NCBI RefSeq assembly: GCF_021173675.1
Contig: NZ_JAIHON010000009.1
Location: forward strand, 434,001-498,000
Length of the DNA: 64,000 nt
Direction: 5' to 3'
DNA from: Streptomyces lincolnensis
GTDB lineage: Bacteria; Actinomycetota; Actinomycetes; Streptomycetales; Streptomycetaceae
Under the pieces are notes generated by a model. That model did not search any database, had not been told where the DNA came from, and was given only the letters and a program-made list of their open reading frames with translations. Positions 28,702 through 37,288 of the stretch are shown here, piece by piece. The position numbers and the translations under genes are program-made. How positions within the stretch are numbered: position 1 is the first letter of the stretch; the number at the start of each line of letters is the position of its first letter.

Positions 28702-29388
28702 ATGGCCGCGCAGATCAACCCCAGCATTCTGTCCGCCGATTTCGCCCGCCTCGCGGACGAGGCGAAGGCGGTCGAGGGAGCCGACTGGCTCCACGTAGAC
28801 GTGATGGACAACCATTTCGTCCCGAACCTCACGCTCGGTGTGCCGGTCGTAGAGTCTCTGGCCCGTGCGACGGACACTCCGCTGGACTGCCATCTGATGA
28901 TCGAGGCCCCCGATCGGTGGGCGCCCCAGTACGTCGAGGCGGGGGCCGGTTCCGTCACCTTCCATGTCGAGGCGGCCGCCGCTCCCGTCCGGCTGGCCCG
29001 GGAGATCCGGGCCAAGGGGGCCCGCGCCTCCATGGCGCTCAAGCCCGCGACGCCGATCGAGCCGTACGAGGATCTGCTCCCCGAGCTCGACATGCTGCTG
29101 ATCATGACCGTCGAGCCCGGCTTCGGGGGGCAGGCGTTTCTCGACATCATGCTCCCCAAGATTCGCCGCACCCGCGAGTTGATCAGGAAGCACGGGCTCG
29201 AACTGTGGCTCCAGGTCGACGGCGGAGTCTCCGCCTCCACCATCGAGCGGTGTGCCGACGCGGGCGCCGACGTCTTCGTCGCGGGCTCGGCGGTCTACGG
29301 GGCGTCCGACCCGGCAGAGGCGGTACGTGCATTGCGCACGCAGGCCGAGGCGGCCACGGCCAAGGCCTCCTGGGCGTGCGACCACTGA
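28702..29388 (+). CDS. rpe: Ribulose-phosphate 3-epimerase
   Basis: Rpe (228 residues) interconverts ribulose 5-phosphate and xylulose 5-phosphate in the pentose phosphate pathway. A TIM barrel with INPSILSADFARLADE, the metal-binding HVDVMDNHFVPNLT and CHLMIE, and the phosphate-binding MTVEPGFGGQ, QVDGGVS and AGSAVYG. The ATG at 28702 gives MAAQINPSIL. No good Shine-Dalgarno is seen. A SorC-type regulator gene follows 102 bp downstream. Confidence 0.97.
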   Translation: MAAQINPSILSADFARLADEAKAVEGADWLHVDVMDNHFVPNLTLGVPVVESLARATDTPLDCHLMIEAPDRWAPQYVEAGAGSVTFHVEAAAAPVRLAREIRAKGARASMALKPATPIEPYEDLLPELDMLLIMTVEPGFGGQAFLDIMLPKIRRTRELIRKHGLELWLQVDGGVSASTIERCADAGADVFVAGSAVYGASDPAEAVRALRTQAEAATAKASWACDH

Positions 29389-29490
29389 ACCAAGGGAACG
29401 TGAACGGCTCTCATCGGAGCTGATCAAGTCCGCCGCATCTGCAAGGATGAACGGTGAATCCAGAATGTGAACAGCAGTGAGGAGATCGCC

Positions 29491-30513
29491 GTGTCGGGTA
29501 TGTCGGCGGGCCGGTCAGCCATGCGGATGGGACCCGCTGAGCTGGTGCAGGCGGCGGCCATGGCCCGCCGCTTCTACCTAGAGGGGAAGTCCAAGATCCA
29601 GATCGCCGAGGAGTTCGGCGTCAGCCGCTTCAAGGTGGCCCGGGTCCTGGAGACCGCCCTCGAACGGGATCTCGTACGCATCGAGATCCGCGTGCCGGCC
29701 GAGCTGGACGCCGAGCGCTCCGACGCGCTCCGCGCCCGCTACGGACTGCGGCACGCCGTCGTGGTCGAGTCCCCGGCCGAGGCCGAGGAGACGTCCCCCG
29801 ACCCGGAGAACCTGGGGGAAGTGGCCGCCGACCTGCTCGGCGAACTGGTGAACGAAGGTGATGTGCTGGGGCTGGCCTGGGGCCGGTCCACCATCCACAT
29901 GGCCGCGGCCCTGGACCGGCTGCCGCCGTGCACGGTGGTGCAGCTGACGGGCGTGTACGACGCCGGGACCGCCGAGCGCGGCTCCGTCGAGGCGGTCCGC
30001 CGGGCCGCCCAGGTCTCCGGCGGCGACGCGCACCCCATCTACGCGCCGATGCTGCTGCCGGACGCGGCCACCGCCCAGGCGCTGCGCCACCAGACCGGGA
30101 TCGCCCGGGCCTTCGAGTACTTCGACAAGGTCACGGTCGCCTGTGTCTCCATCGGCTCCTGGGAGCCGGGCATCTCGACGGTGCACGACATGCTCAGCGA
30201 CGAGGAGCGCGGCCACTACGCCTCGCTCGGGGTCGCCGCCGAGATGTCCGCGCACCTCTTCGACGCCGAGGGCCGCCGGGTCGGCCGGGACCTGGGCGAG
30301 CGGTGCATCACCGTCAAGGCCGACCAGCTCCGCCGTGTCCCCGAGGTCGTCGCGATCGCGGGCGGCCAGCGCAAGGCGGCCGCGATCGACGCGGTGCTGC
30401 GCTCCGGGCTCGTCACCAGCCTGGTGACGGACACGGCGGCGGCCGACTACCTGATGACGGCGGGGACGACGCCGAAGCCGGCGCTGAACAGGGCGGACCC
30501 GGACGGCCTCTGA
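29491..30513 (+). CDS. SorC/DeoR-type sugar-binding transcriptional regulator
   Basis: About 340 residues: an N-terminal HTH (YLEGKSKIQIAEEFGVSRFKVARVLETAL) followed by a SorC C-terminal phosphosugar-binding domain with GLAWGRSTIHMAAAL and VVAIAGGQRKAAAI. GTG 29491 is chosen because TGAGGAG lies 8 bases upstream; GTG 29467 would add eight residues. Such regulators respond to sugar phosphates. The only sugar-phosphate gene beside it is rpe, so pentose metabolism is a plausible but unproven target. A long hairpin at 30544-30594 follows. Confidence 0.88.
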   Translation: MSGMSAGRSAMRMGPAELVQAAAMARRFYLEGKSKIQIAEEFGVSRFKVARVLETALERDLVRIEIRVPAELDAERSDALRARYGLRHAVVVESPAEAEETSPDPENLGEVAADLLGELVNEGDVLGLAWGRSTIHMAAALDRLPPCTVVQLTGVYDAGTAERGSVEAVRRAAQVSGGDAHPIYAPMLLPDAATAQALRHQTGIARAFEYFDKVTVACVSIGSWEPGISTVHDMLSDEERGHYASLGVAAEMSAHLFDAEGRRVGRDLGERCITVKADQLRRVPEVVAIAGGQRKAAAIDAVLRSGLVTSLVTDTAAADYLMTAGTTPKPALNRADPDGL

Positions 30514-30543
30514 GAGGCTCCGAGGGGCTCCGACGAAAGGCCG

Positions 30544-30594
30544 TGAGGGACGGCCGTGGTGGCACGGACACGTGTGGCCGCGGTGCGTCCCTCA
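30544..30594 (+). terminator. Probable terminator after the SorC-type gene
   Basis: TGAGGGACG (30544-30552) pairs with CGTCCCTCA (30586-30594), with GGCC/GGCC pairing possible inside. It begins 30 bp after the stop. Confidence 0.5.
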
Positions 30595-30686
30595 TGTGCT
30601 GGTGCGGCGGCGTGCATTGTCATGGGGCGACGCGGCGGGATCTACTGGGCCGATGATCATCACGACTCGTTCAGGGCGGTACTGAG

Positions 30687-31004
30687 ATGACGGACCACGT
30701 GGTCACGCTGGACCTCGACGGGGTCACCGACAAGGCGGGCCTGATGGACCGCTGCGCCCGCGCCCTGGAGCTGCCCGACTGGTTCGGCCGGAACTGGGAC
30801 GCGCTGGCCGACTCCCTCCGCGACCCGTCCGTCTGGCCCGAGGCCGCCGCGGACAAGGAGCTGCTGGTCGTCGTACGGAACTGGCGACCGTACGCCGAGG
30901 CGCGCCCGGAGGAGTGGGCGATCGCCCAGGAGGTGTTCACCGAGGCGTCCGGGGGCCGTTCGGGGCTCACCGTGGCGCTCGCCCTGGGCCGGCCACAGCC
31001 CTGA
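30687..31004 (+). CDS. Barstar-like protein
   Basis: This 105-residue protein has the barstar fold: a beta-strand start VTLDLDGVTDKAGLMDRCARALELP, the WFGRNWDALADSLRD helix that in barstar blocks barnase, and a second half with ELLVVVRNW. Barstar inhibits secreted guanyl-specific RNases, but no barnase gene is in the window. It may neutralise an RNase encoded elsewhere or serve another binding role. The ATG at 30687 has no strong Shine-Dalgarno. The STAND ATPase gene starts 80 bp downstream in the same direction. Confidence 0.87.
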   Translation: MTDHVVTLDLDGVTDKAGLMDRCARALELPDWFGRNWDALADSLRDPSVWPEAAADKELLVVVRNWRPYAEARPEEWAIAQEVFTEASGGRSGLTVALALGRPQP

Positions 31005-31083
31005 CGGCATATCAACTCCCGTGCGGGGATAGGTTCGTGCCGTGACGCGCGAGGCAGTGGACCTGAACGGGAGTCAGTGACCG

Positions 31084-33087
31084 ATGGTGTACCAGATTCC
31101 GCCGGAACCGGCGCACTTCGTCGATCGCGAGGACGCGCAGGCCCGGGTGCTGCGGCTCGTCGAGGAACGACAGGGGACGCCGCCCGGCGCCCGGCCGCTG
31201 TGCGTCGCGGTGAGCGGCTATGGCGGTGCTGGCAAGACGGAGCTGGCCTTCCGCCTGGTCCGCAGGGTCGCCGAGAGCTACCCGGACGGCATCCTGTACG
31301 TGGACCTGGACGACGTACGCCGTGACGGCGTGGTGGAGGTCTCCGACGTCCTCGGCGATCTCCTGCGCGCGCTCGGCGCCGACTGGATCGCCCCCGTGTT
31401 CCGGGAACGGGCCCGGCAGTACTGGTCGTTGACCCATGGCAAGCGGCTCGCGCTGATCGTGGACAACGCGCGCTACGGCACCGAGGCCGAGTCGCTGCTG
31501 CCCGCCTCGGGCGAGAGCCTGGTGATCGTCACCAGCCACGGTCCGCTGTACGACCTCCAGGCCGGCGCAGCCGTGGAACTCCCGCTGGACCCGCTGGCGG
31601 AGTCGGACGCGCTGGAGCTGCTGGAACGGGTGGCGAGCGACGCGCGGCTCGCCACGGAGCCGGACGCCACCCGTGAGCTGCTGACGCTGTGCGGCGGGCT
31701 GCCCACCGCGCTGCACGTCGCCGGGTTCTGGCTGCGCCGCCACCAGGGGCGCCCGCTGCCCCGGCTGCTCCGGGCGCTGACGGCCGAACTGCACGACAAG
31801 GGCCTGCCCATGGTCGAACGCGTGTGGGACGCGGCGTACCGGAGCCTGAGCGAGGAGGCGGCCCTGCTGTACCGGCTGCTCGCCGACTTCCCCGGCCCCT
31901 CCTTCACCCTCGCGGCGGCCGACGCGCTCCTCGGCCGGGGTCCGGACGTCGCCGACGACGCGGTGGACGAGCTGCGGAGCGCCGGACTGCTCGGCAGGCC
32001 CCCGGAGGACGGCCGGGAGCGGCTGCCCGACCTGCTGCGCGCCCACGCCGGACGGCGGGCCCGTGCCGACGGGGACGCGGACGAGAGGGACGCGGCGCGC
32101 CGGCGGATCGTGCACTGGTACGTGCGCCAGGCGCAGCGCGCGGACACGGTGATCGCCGGTTCACGGCTGAAGCTGGCCGCCCCGATGCCCCCGGTACCCG
32201 GCACGCACGACGTGCTCTTCGAGCGGGCCGACGACACCGGCGTCCCGGCCAAGCGCCGCGCCTACCAGTGGCTGGAGGCCGAGCGGCACGCGCTGTTCGG
32301 CTGCGTCCGTCTCGCGTACGCAGCGGGCGCCGCCGGGGACTGGGGCACGGCCGAGGCGTGGGCGCTGTGCGAACCCCTCTGGACGCACTTCCTGGACCAT
32401 CCGCACTACGCCGACCACATCGAGGCGTTCCGGACCGGCGTGGCCGCCGCGCAGCGCGCCGGTGACGTCCGGGCGCTCGTCCGCATGCGCTGCCAGCTGG
32501 CCCGCCCGCTGTGGGAGCAGGGCGAGTTCGAGGCGGCGGAGCGGGAGATGGAACAGGCCCTGGACGCCGTACGGGCCGGACTGGGACGGTCCGACGGCGA
32601 GCGCAAACTCGGCGCCTCCGCCACCGAGTTCCGCGGGATGCTGCGGGCGGCCCAGGGCGACTGGGAGAGCGCGGCGACCTGCTTCGACGAGTCCCGTGCC
32701 GTGCACGAGGAGATCCGCAACGGCTACGGCGCCACGCTCCAGACCTACCGGCTGGGCGAGGCCCTGGCCCACCTCGGCGAACTCGACCGGGCGGCGGAGC
32801 TGCTCGAACGCGCCCGCGCGGAGTTCGCGGCGGGCGACCGGGCCCGGCTCGCCTCCCGCGCCGAGTTCGCGCTCGGCGGTGTCTTGGTCCGCCTCGACCG
32901 CGCGGAGGAGGCGCGGGCGCTGTACCGGGCCGCGCTGGAGGGGACGCGGGGCCGAGGCGGCTCCCGGGACGAGGCCCGGGTGCTGGACGCCCTCGCCGAC
33001 CTCGCCGAGCGGGAGGGGCGGCAGGACGAGGCGCGCGAGCACCGGACCGCGGCGGTGGCCGCGCGGGAGCGGTCGGGGTTGGCCTGA
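31084..33087 (+). CDS. STAND NTPase with TPR repeats
   Basis: A 667-residue protein with an NB-ARC/STAND ATPase core and C-terminal TPRs. Walker A SGYGGAGKTEL is at 44-54, the Walker B-like LALIVDNARY is near 125, and the GLPTALHVAGFWL GxP motif is near 210. A winged-helix stretch (LSEEAALLYRLLADFPG) follows, and TPR-like helices span about 420-660. There is no SARP or other DNA-binding domain at the N-terminus, unlike AfsR-type regulators. Such proteins are ligand-triggered switches in regulation or phage defence; which applies here is unknown. The ATG at 31084 follows GGGAG. Confidence 0.88.
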   Translation: MVYQIPPEPAHFVDREDAQARVLRLVEERQGTPPGARPLCVAVSGYGGAGKTELAFRLVRRVAESYPDGILYVDLDDVRRDGVVEVSDVLGDLLRALGADWIAPVFRERARQYWSLTHGKRLALIVDNARYGTEAESLLPASGESLVIVTSHGPLYDLQAGAAVELPLDPLAESDALELLERVASDARLATEPDATRELLTLCGGLPTALHVAGFWLRRHQGRPLPRLLRALTAELHDKGLPMVERVWDAAYRSLSEEAALLYRLLADFPGPSFTLAAADALLGRGPDVADDAVDELRSAGLLGRPPEDGRERLPDLLRAHAGRRARADGDADERDAARRRIVHWYVRQAQRADTVIAGSRLKLAAPMPPVPGTHDVLFERADDTGVPAKRRAYQWLEAERHALFGCVRLAYAAGAAGDWGTAEAWALCEPLWTHFLDHPHYADHIEAFRTGVAAAQRAGDVRALVRMRCQLARPLWEQGEFEAAEREMEQALDAVRAGLGRSDGERKLGASATEFRGMLRAAQGDWESAATCFDESRAVHEEIRNGYGATLQTYRLGEALAHLGELDRAAELLERARAEFAAGDRARLASRAEFALGGVLVRLDRAEEARALYRAALEGTRGRGGSRDEARVLDALADLAEREGRQDEAREHRTAAVAARERSGLA

Positions 33088-33132
33088 GCGGCCGAGGCCG
33101 GCCTGAGCGGCCGCGGGCTGGGTGGGCTCAGC

Positions 33133-33250
33133 GGCCGGGACTGACCTGACCGGCCGGACTGACCTGACCGGCCGGACTGACCTGACCGGCCGGACTGACC
33201 TGACCGGCCGGACTGACCTGACCGGCCGGACTGACCTGAGCGGCCGGGAC
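33133..33250. repeat. Six tandem 18-bp hairpin-forming repeats between convergent genes
   Basis: CTGACCTGA recurs at 33141, 33159, 33177, 33195, 33213 and 33231, exactly 18 bp apart. Each unit contains CCGGCCGGA, so neighbouring GGCCGG and CCGGCC can pair across the 10-nt centre. The array fills the gap between the STAND gene stop (33087) and the end of the minus-strand gene (33254). It probably ends transcription from both sides. Confidence 0.85.
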
Positions 33251-33253
33251 CGG

Positions 33254-35017
33254 CTACACCGGCAGAGCCGCCTCGTCCGAGCTCGCCGGGGACAGTCGTA
33301 CCGCGAAACGGCGGTCGCCGATCGCGCAGGTGAGTGAGTCGGGCGGCGGCCCGTCCCCGGCGGCGAGGAGTGCGGTGTACACGGCGGACAGCACCGCGGC
33401 CGGGTCGGCGTACACCAGGCCCTCCGGCACGGGACAGGGTTCGATCCGGGCCGACAGGAGCGGGCCGGTGCGGATGCGCAGCAGGCAGTGCGTGGCCGAG
33501 ACGGCGACCGCGGCGGTACGGCGTCCCCCGGGATGCTCCTCCAGGGTGCGGCGGGTCCAGGCGTCCGCGGTGCGCACGATCGCGTCGCCGTGGGCCGGGA
33601 TGGGACCGTCGGCCCGGCGGTAGAGGAGGGCGGCGCCCTGGGTGTCCCTGGTGCCGGCCCGGTCGGTCTCGGCCGTGAGGTGGTGGACGGGCTGCTGCGG
33701 GGACGGGACGAGGTGCGCCGGGTACCGGGTCACATGGATCACGCCGTCCGCCTCGTGCCGGACACGCACCGCGAAGGCCGACGGGGGCGTGGGCGGCGGC
33801 GAGGGATCGGGAAGCGGCCGGGGGCGGACCGGGAGGGCGGGCGGTTCGAGGCCGAGGAGTGCGTACAGCTCCTCGCGCAGCCGTTCCAGGCCGTGGCCGT
33901 GCTGGGCGAAGACGGTGTCCGTGAGCGGGCGCACGCTGCCGGGCCGGTGGCCGCGCAGCGCCTCGGCGACGGCCCGCGGGGCGGCGGCCGGATCGGTGCC
34001 CAGACGCGGGACGCGGGCCAGGAGCGTCGCCATGGGGCTGCCCGGAAGCAGTTCGTCGCCGCCGTCGTACGCGCCGAGCAGCGGGCGGTCGAGGGCCGCC
34101 GCGTACAGCGCCGCCGAGCCGTGGTCGGAGACGAGGAGGTCCGCGGCGACGGCGACCGAGGCCCACTCCTCGTAGGCGGCGGGCAGGATCAGGCCGGCCC
34201 GGCGGGCGGGTTCGAGGTGCTCCTCCAGGTCCTGGCCGCCGAGACGGACCCGCTCGTTCGGATGGACGACGAGGGCGAGCTGGTACTCGTCGTAAGGCAG
34301 GACCGCGGCCAGCTCGGCGGGCAGGGAGGGGCGGCGGCGCAGCAGGGACTCGGGGCCCCAGGTGGACAGCAGCACGATCAGACGGCGGCTGCCGGTGCGC
34401 AGGGCGGCGCGGTAGCGGTGCCGGCGGTCGGTGGAGTCGGCGTCGAGGAACCGTTCCAGCAGGGGATCGCCGACGACCTTGGCACGGGCGGCGACGGCCG
34501 GGCTGAGGGCGGCGAGCCGGGAGATCTGGCCGGGGTGGGCGAAGGCGTACAGGTCGGCGAGGAGAGTGCCGTCGGGCAGCAGGAGGTGGGCCGGATCGAG
34601 GCCGGACGCGGAGTCGTCCGTGCCCTCCCCGGGGATGGACTTGCTGAAGCCGGCGCCGTGCGGAAGCAGGACCTGCGGGCCGCGCAGGGCGTGGAGATCG
34701 CCTTTGGGGCCGGCGGCGAGGACGAGCGCGAAGGTCCGGGCCGTGGCCTGCGACCAGGGGATCGTGCGTCCGCCGGCGCGTTCTATCGCGTCGAGCGCGT
34801 CGAGGGAGAAGTCGGAGCCGGGTACGAGGGTGAACCAGCGGCGCAGTCGGTCGTCACCCGCGAAGACGGGGAGTGTGTCGAGCAGCCGGTGCAGCGCGTT
34901 CTGCGACCGCGCCGCGAAAAGCACCGCGGGTGGCTCGCCCGTCGCCCGTCGCCCGTCGCCCGTCGCCCGTCGCCCGTCGCCCGTCGCCCGTCGCCCGTCG
35001 CGCAAGTGTCCCTCCAT
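33254..35017 (-). CDS. GT-B fold CDP-glycerol glycerophosphotransferase-like protein
   Basis: Up to 587 residues. The core resembles GT-B enzymes of teichoic-acid type: VLLPHGAGFSKS, VVGDPLLERFL, LLSTWGPESLL, VVHPNERVRLG and LLVSDHGSAALYAAALDRPLL are the expected acceptor and nucleotide-binding segments. Streptomyces relatives are sometimes labelled translation initiation factor 2, which the sequence does not support. No membrane segment is seen. The start is uncertain. ATG 35017 lacks a Shine-Dalgarno. TTG 35005, preceded by GGAGG, reads through a 63-bp heptamer array as GDGRRAT repeats. GTG 34924 begins just after the array. Substrates are unknown. Confidence 0.75.
   Translation of the reverse strand: MEGHLRDGRRATGDGRRATGDGRRATGEPPAVLFAARSQNALHRLLDTLPVFAGDDRLRRWFTLVPGSDFSLDALDAIERAGGRTIPWSQATARTFALVLAAGPKGDLHALRGPQVLLPHGAGFSKSIPGEGTDDSASGLDPAHLLLPDGTLLADLYAFAHPGQISRLAALSPAVAARAKVVGDPLLERFLDADSTDRRHRYRAALRTGSRRLIVLLSTWGPESLLRRRPSLPAELAAVLPYDEYQLALVVHPNERVRLGGQDLEEHLEPARRAGLILPAAYEEWASVAVAADLLVSDHGSAALYAAALDRPLLGAYDGGDELLPGSPMATLLARVPRLGTDPAAAPRAVAEALRGHRPGSVRPLTDTVFAQHGHGLERLREELYALLGLEPPALPVRPRPLPDPSPPPTPPSAFAVRVRHEADGVIHVTRYPAHLVPSPQQPVHHLTAETDRAGTRDTQGAALLYRRADGPIPAHGDAIVRTADAWTRRTLEEHPGGRRTAAVAVSATHCLLRIRTGPLLSARIEPCPVPEGLVYADPAAVLSAVYTALLAAGDGPPPDSLTCAIGDRRFAVRLSPASSDEAALPV
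34937..34999. repeat. Nine perfect copies of a 7-bp repeat at the gene 5' end
   Basis: GCCCGTC is repeated nine times without a mismatch over 63 bp, in the 5' end of the minus-strand GT-B gene. Read in frame it encodes three GDGRRAT heptapeptides. Gain or loss of one unit shifts the reading frame by one base if translation starts upstream of the array. Confidence 0.95.
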
Positions 35018-35184
35018 GCTATCGGCCGCGGTCCGCCGCGTACGGCGTTTGCGCAGATCGGGGCCGGTTTCCGAGGCCCGTCCGATGCGGCGAGCCGATC
35101 GTACCCGTGGTGGTCGGAGTGGCCACGGGAGCGTCGGGTCACCCCCGTGCCGGGCGGGTACGGCGCACCAGCAGAATGCATGCC

Positions 35185-35622
35185 ATGACTGAGTGGCTCG
35201 TCGCGCTGTTCGCGGCGCTCATCGGAGCCGGCGCCGCGCTGGCCGGCAGCGTGATCTCGGCGAGGGGCGCCCGGGAGGCCGGCGAACGGCAGGCGGAGGC
35301 CGCGCTGCACACCCTGCGCCTGACCGTCGCGGAACAGCGCGCCGCCCGCCTCCACGACCAGCGCCGTCAGGCCTACGTCCGTTTCCTGGAGGCCGCCGAC
35401 GCCGTTCTCCTCACGCGCAGGACGGGGGAGGGGCAGCCCGGCGACCTCCCGGATCTCCAGCGGGCCTGTGGCGTCGTCCTCCTGGAGGGCCCGGAGGAGC
35501 CCGCGGCCGCCGCGCGGGCCCTGATGGAGCTGCTGCGGGGGCGCTCGGCGACGCCGGACGAGCTCGACGCCGGACGTGAGGTGTTCATCGAGGCGGCACG
35601 GGCCGCACTGGCCCACATCTGA
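35185..35622 (+). CDS. Single-pass membrane protein of unknown function
   Basis: A 145-residue protein starting MTEWLVALFAALIGAGAALAGS; residues 3-24 form one membrane segment. It is followed by a charged helical stretch (GAREAGERQAEAALHTLRLTVAEQRA), probably a coiled coil at 27-60, and a mostly helical C-terminus. The ATG at 35185 is chosen; another in-frame ATG is at 35176. Neither has a clear ribosome site. It is divergent from the GT-B gene. No family recognised. Confidence 0.75.
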   Translation: MTEWLVALFAALIGAGAALAGSVISARGAREAGERQAEAALHTLRLTVAEQRAARLHDQRRQAYVRFLEAADAVLLTRRTGEGQPGDLPDLQRACGVVLLEGPEEPAAAARALMELLRGRSATPDELDAGREVFIEAARAALAHI

Positions 35623-35817
35623 CGCGCGTCTGACGCACCCACCCCCGGTGGCCCCTCGCCGACCGCTCTCGGTGGATCCTCCGAAGCCGTCGCCGGAGGG
35701 TCTGGATGTTCCGCCCGGGCATGGCATTCCGCCCGACATGGGAGAATGAAGTACGTGCTCTTTCCCCCTGGCTGACCTGTCCGGGGGCCACCTCTGATCG
35801 ACTGGGATGTGCAGCAC

Positions 35818-37260
35818 GTGCGTTTCCTCAATGACATCCAGCCCCCGTACGACCTGACGTACGACGACGTCTTCATGGTCCCGAGCCGCAGCGCGGTCGG
35901 TTCCCGGCAGGGTGTGGACCTCGGTTCCCCGGACGGTTCGGGTACGACCATCCCGCTGGTGGTGGCCAACATGACCGCGATCGCCGGGCGGCGCATGGCC
36001 GAGACGGTCGCCCGTCGTGGTGGGCTCGTGGTCATCCCGCAGGACATTCCGAACGAGGTCGTCACCGAGGTCGTCTCCTGGGTGAAGAGCCGCCACCACG
36101 TCCTGGACACCCCGATCGTGCTGGCCCCGCACCAGACCGTCGCCGACGCGCTGGCCCTGCTGCCCAAGCGGGCGCACAACGCCGGTGTGGTCGTCGACGA
36201 GGAGCGGCGGCCCGTCGGTGTGGTCACCGACCAGGACCTGACCGGCGTCGACCGCTTCACCCAGCTCGAAGTGGTGATGTCCAAGGACCTGCTGCTCCTG
36301 GACGCCGACATCGATCCGCGCGAGGCCTTCAACCGCCTCGACCACGCCAACCGCCGCTACGCGCCCGCCGTCGACCGGGAGGGCCGTCTGGCCGGCATCC
36401 TCACCCGCAAGGGCGCCCTGCGGGCCACGCTCTACACGCCGGCCGTGGACGCGCACGGCAGGCTGCGCATCGCCGCCGCCGTCGGGATCAACGGCGATGT
36501 CGAGGGCAAGGCCAAGGAGTTGCTCGACGCGGGCGTCGACACGCTCGTGATCGACACCGCCCACGGCCACCAGGAGTCGATGATCAGCGCGATCCGCACG
36601 GTGCGCGCGCTCGACCCGAAGGTGCCGATCGTCGCGGGCAACATCGTCGCCGCGGAGGGTGTCCGGGACCTGGTCGAGGCCGGTGCCGACATCATCAAGG
36701 TCGGTGTCGGGCCCGGCGCCATGTGCACCACGCGCATGATGACCGGCGTCGGCCGCCCGCAGTTCTCCGCGGTCCTGGAGTGCGCGGCGGAGGCGAAGAA
36801 GTACGGCAAGCACGTGTGGGCCGACGGCGGTGTCCGGCACCCGCGCGACGTCGCCATGGCGCTCGCGGCCGGCGCGTCCAATGTGATGATCGGCTCCTGG
36901 TTCGCCGGGACCTACGAGTCCCCGGGCGACCTCCAGCAGGACGCGAACGGCCGGCTCTACAAGGAGTCGTTCGGCATGGCCTCCGCGCGTGCGGTGCGCA
37001 ACCGTACGTCGGAGGAGTCGGCCTACGACCGCGCCCGCAAGGCGCTGTTCGAGGAGGGCATCTCCACCTCCCGCATGTTCCTCGACCCGGCCCGCCCGGG
37101 TGTCGAGGACCTGATCGACTCGATCATCGCGGGCGTCCGTTCCTCCTGCACCTACGCCGGTGCCGGCTCCCTGGAGGAATTCGCCGAGAAGGCCGTCGTC
37201 GGCATCCAGAGCGCCGCCGGGTACGCCGAGGGCAAGCCGCTGCACGCCAGCTGGAGCTGA
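35818..37260 (+). CDS. guaB1: GuaB1-type GMP reductase with CBS domains
   Basis: A 480-residue IMPDH-like protein. The N-terminus MRFLNDIQPPYDLTYDDVFMVPSRS and the TIM-barrel active site VGVGPGAMCTTRMMTGVGRPQ (Cys303) match the actinobacterial GuaB1 group rather than true IMPDH, which reads GIGPGSICTTR. GuaB1 of mycobacteria was shown to be a GMP reductase regulated through its CBS pair, present here at about 95-205. It would recycle GMP to IMP with NADPH. GTG 35818 is preferred over GTG 35809. A perfect 23-bp stem follows the stop. Confidence 0.88.
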   Translation: MRFLNDIQPPYDLTYDDVFMVPSRSAVGSRQGVDLGSPDGSGTTIPLVVANMTAIAGRRMAETVARRGGLVVIPQDIPNEVVTEVVSWVKSRHHVLDTPIVLAPHQTVADALALLPKRAHNAGVVVDEERRPVGVVTDQDLTGVDRFTQLEVVMSKDLLLLDADIDPREAFNRLDHANRRYAPAVDREGRLAGILTRKGALRATLYTPAVDAHGRLRIAAAVGINGDVEGKAKELLDAGVDTLVIDTAHGHQESMISAIRTVRALDPKVPIVAGNIVAAEGVRDLVEAGADIIKVGVGPGAMCTTRMMTGVGRPQFSAVLECAAEAKKYGKHVWADGGVRHPRDVAMALAAGASNVMIGSWFAGTYESPGDLQQDANGRLYKESFGMASARAVRNRTSEESAYDRARKALFEEGISTSRMFLDPARPGVEDLIDSIIAGVRSSCTYAGAGSLEEFAEKAVVGIQSAAGYAEGKPLHASWS

Positions 37261-37288
37261 CACCTGGCCCGTCCTCCGCACGGTCGGC

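Noticed and set aside
26468..28798. A 776-codon plus-strand frame
   Set aside because: Antisense to the MMPL exporter; composition is Arg/Gln/Asp-rich without any motif.
30687..31004. Barnase-barstar toxin-antitoxin pair
   Set aside because: Only the barstar-like half is present; neighbours are not RNases.
33122..33250. CRISPR array or a repeat protein at the 18-bp repeats
   Set aside because: Units are contiguous with no unique spacers and no cas genes; the encoded TDLTGR or SGQSGR repeats lie between convergent stops.
33254..35017. Translation initiation factor 2
   Set aside because: No GTPase G-motifs; the sequence fits a GT-B glycerophosphotransferase-like fold.
35623..35817. Guanine/purine riboswitch upstream of guaB1
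   Set aside because: A CCCCC/GGGGG hairpin near 35764-35789 exists, but the three-way junction and conserved bases are absent.
35818..37260. IMP dehydrogenase (guaB)
   Set aside because: Active-site and N-terminal motifs fit GuaB1 GMP reductase instead.
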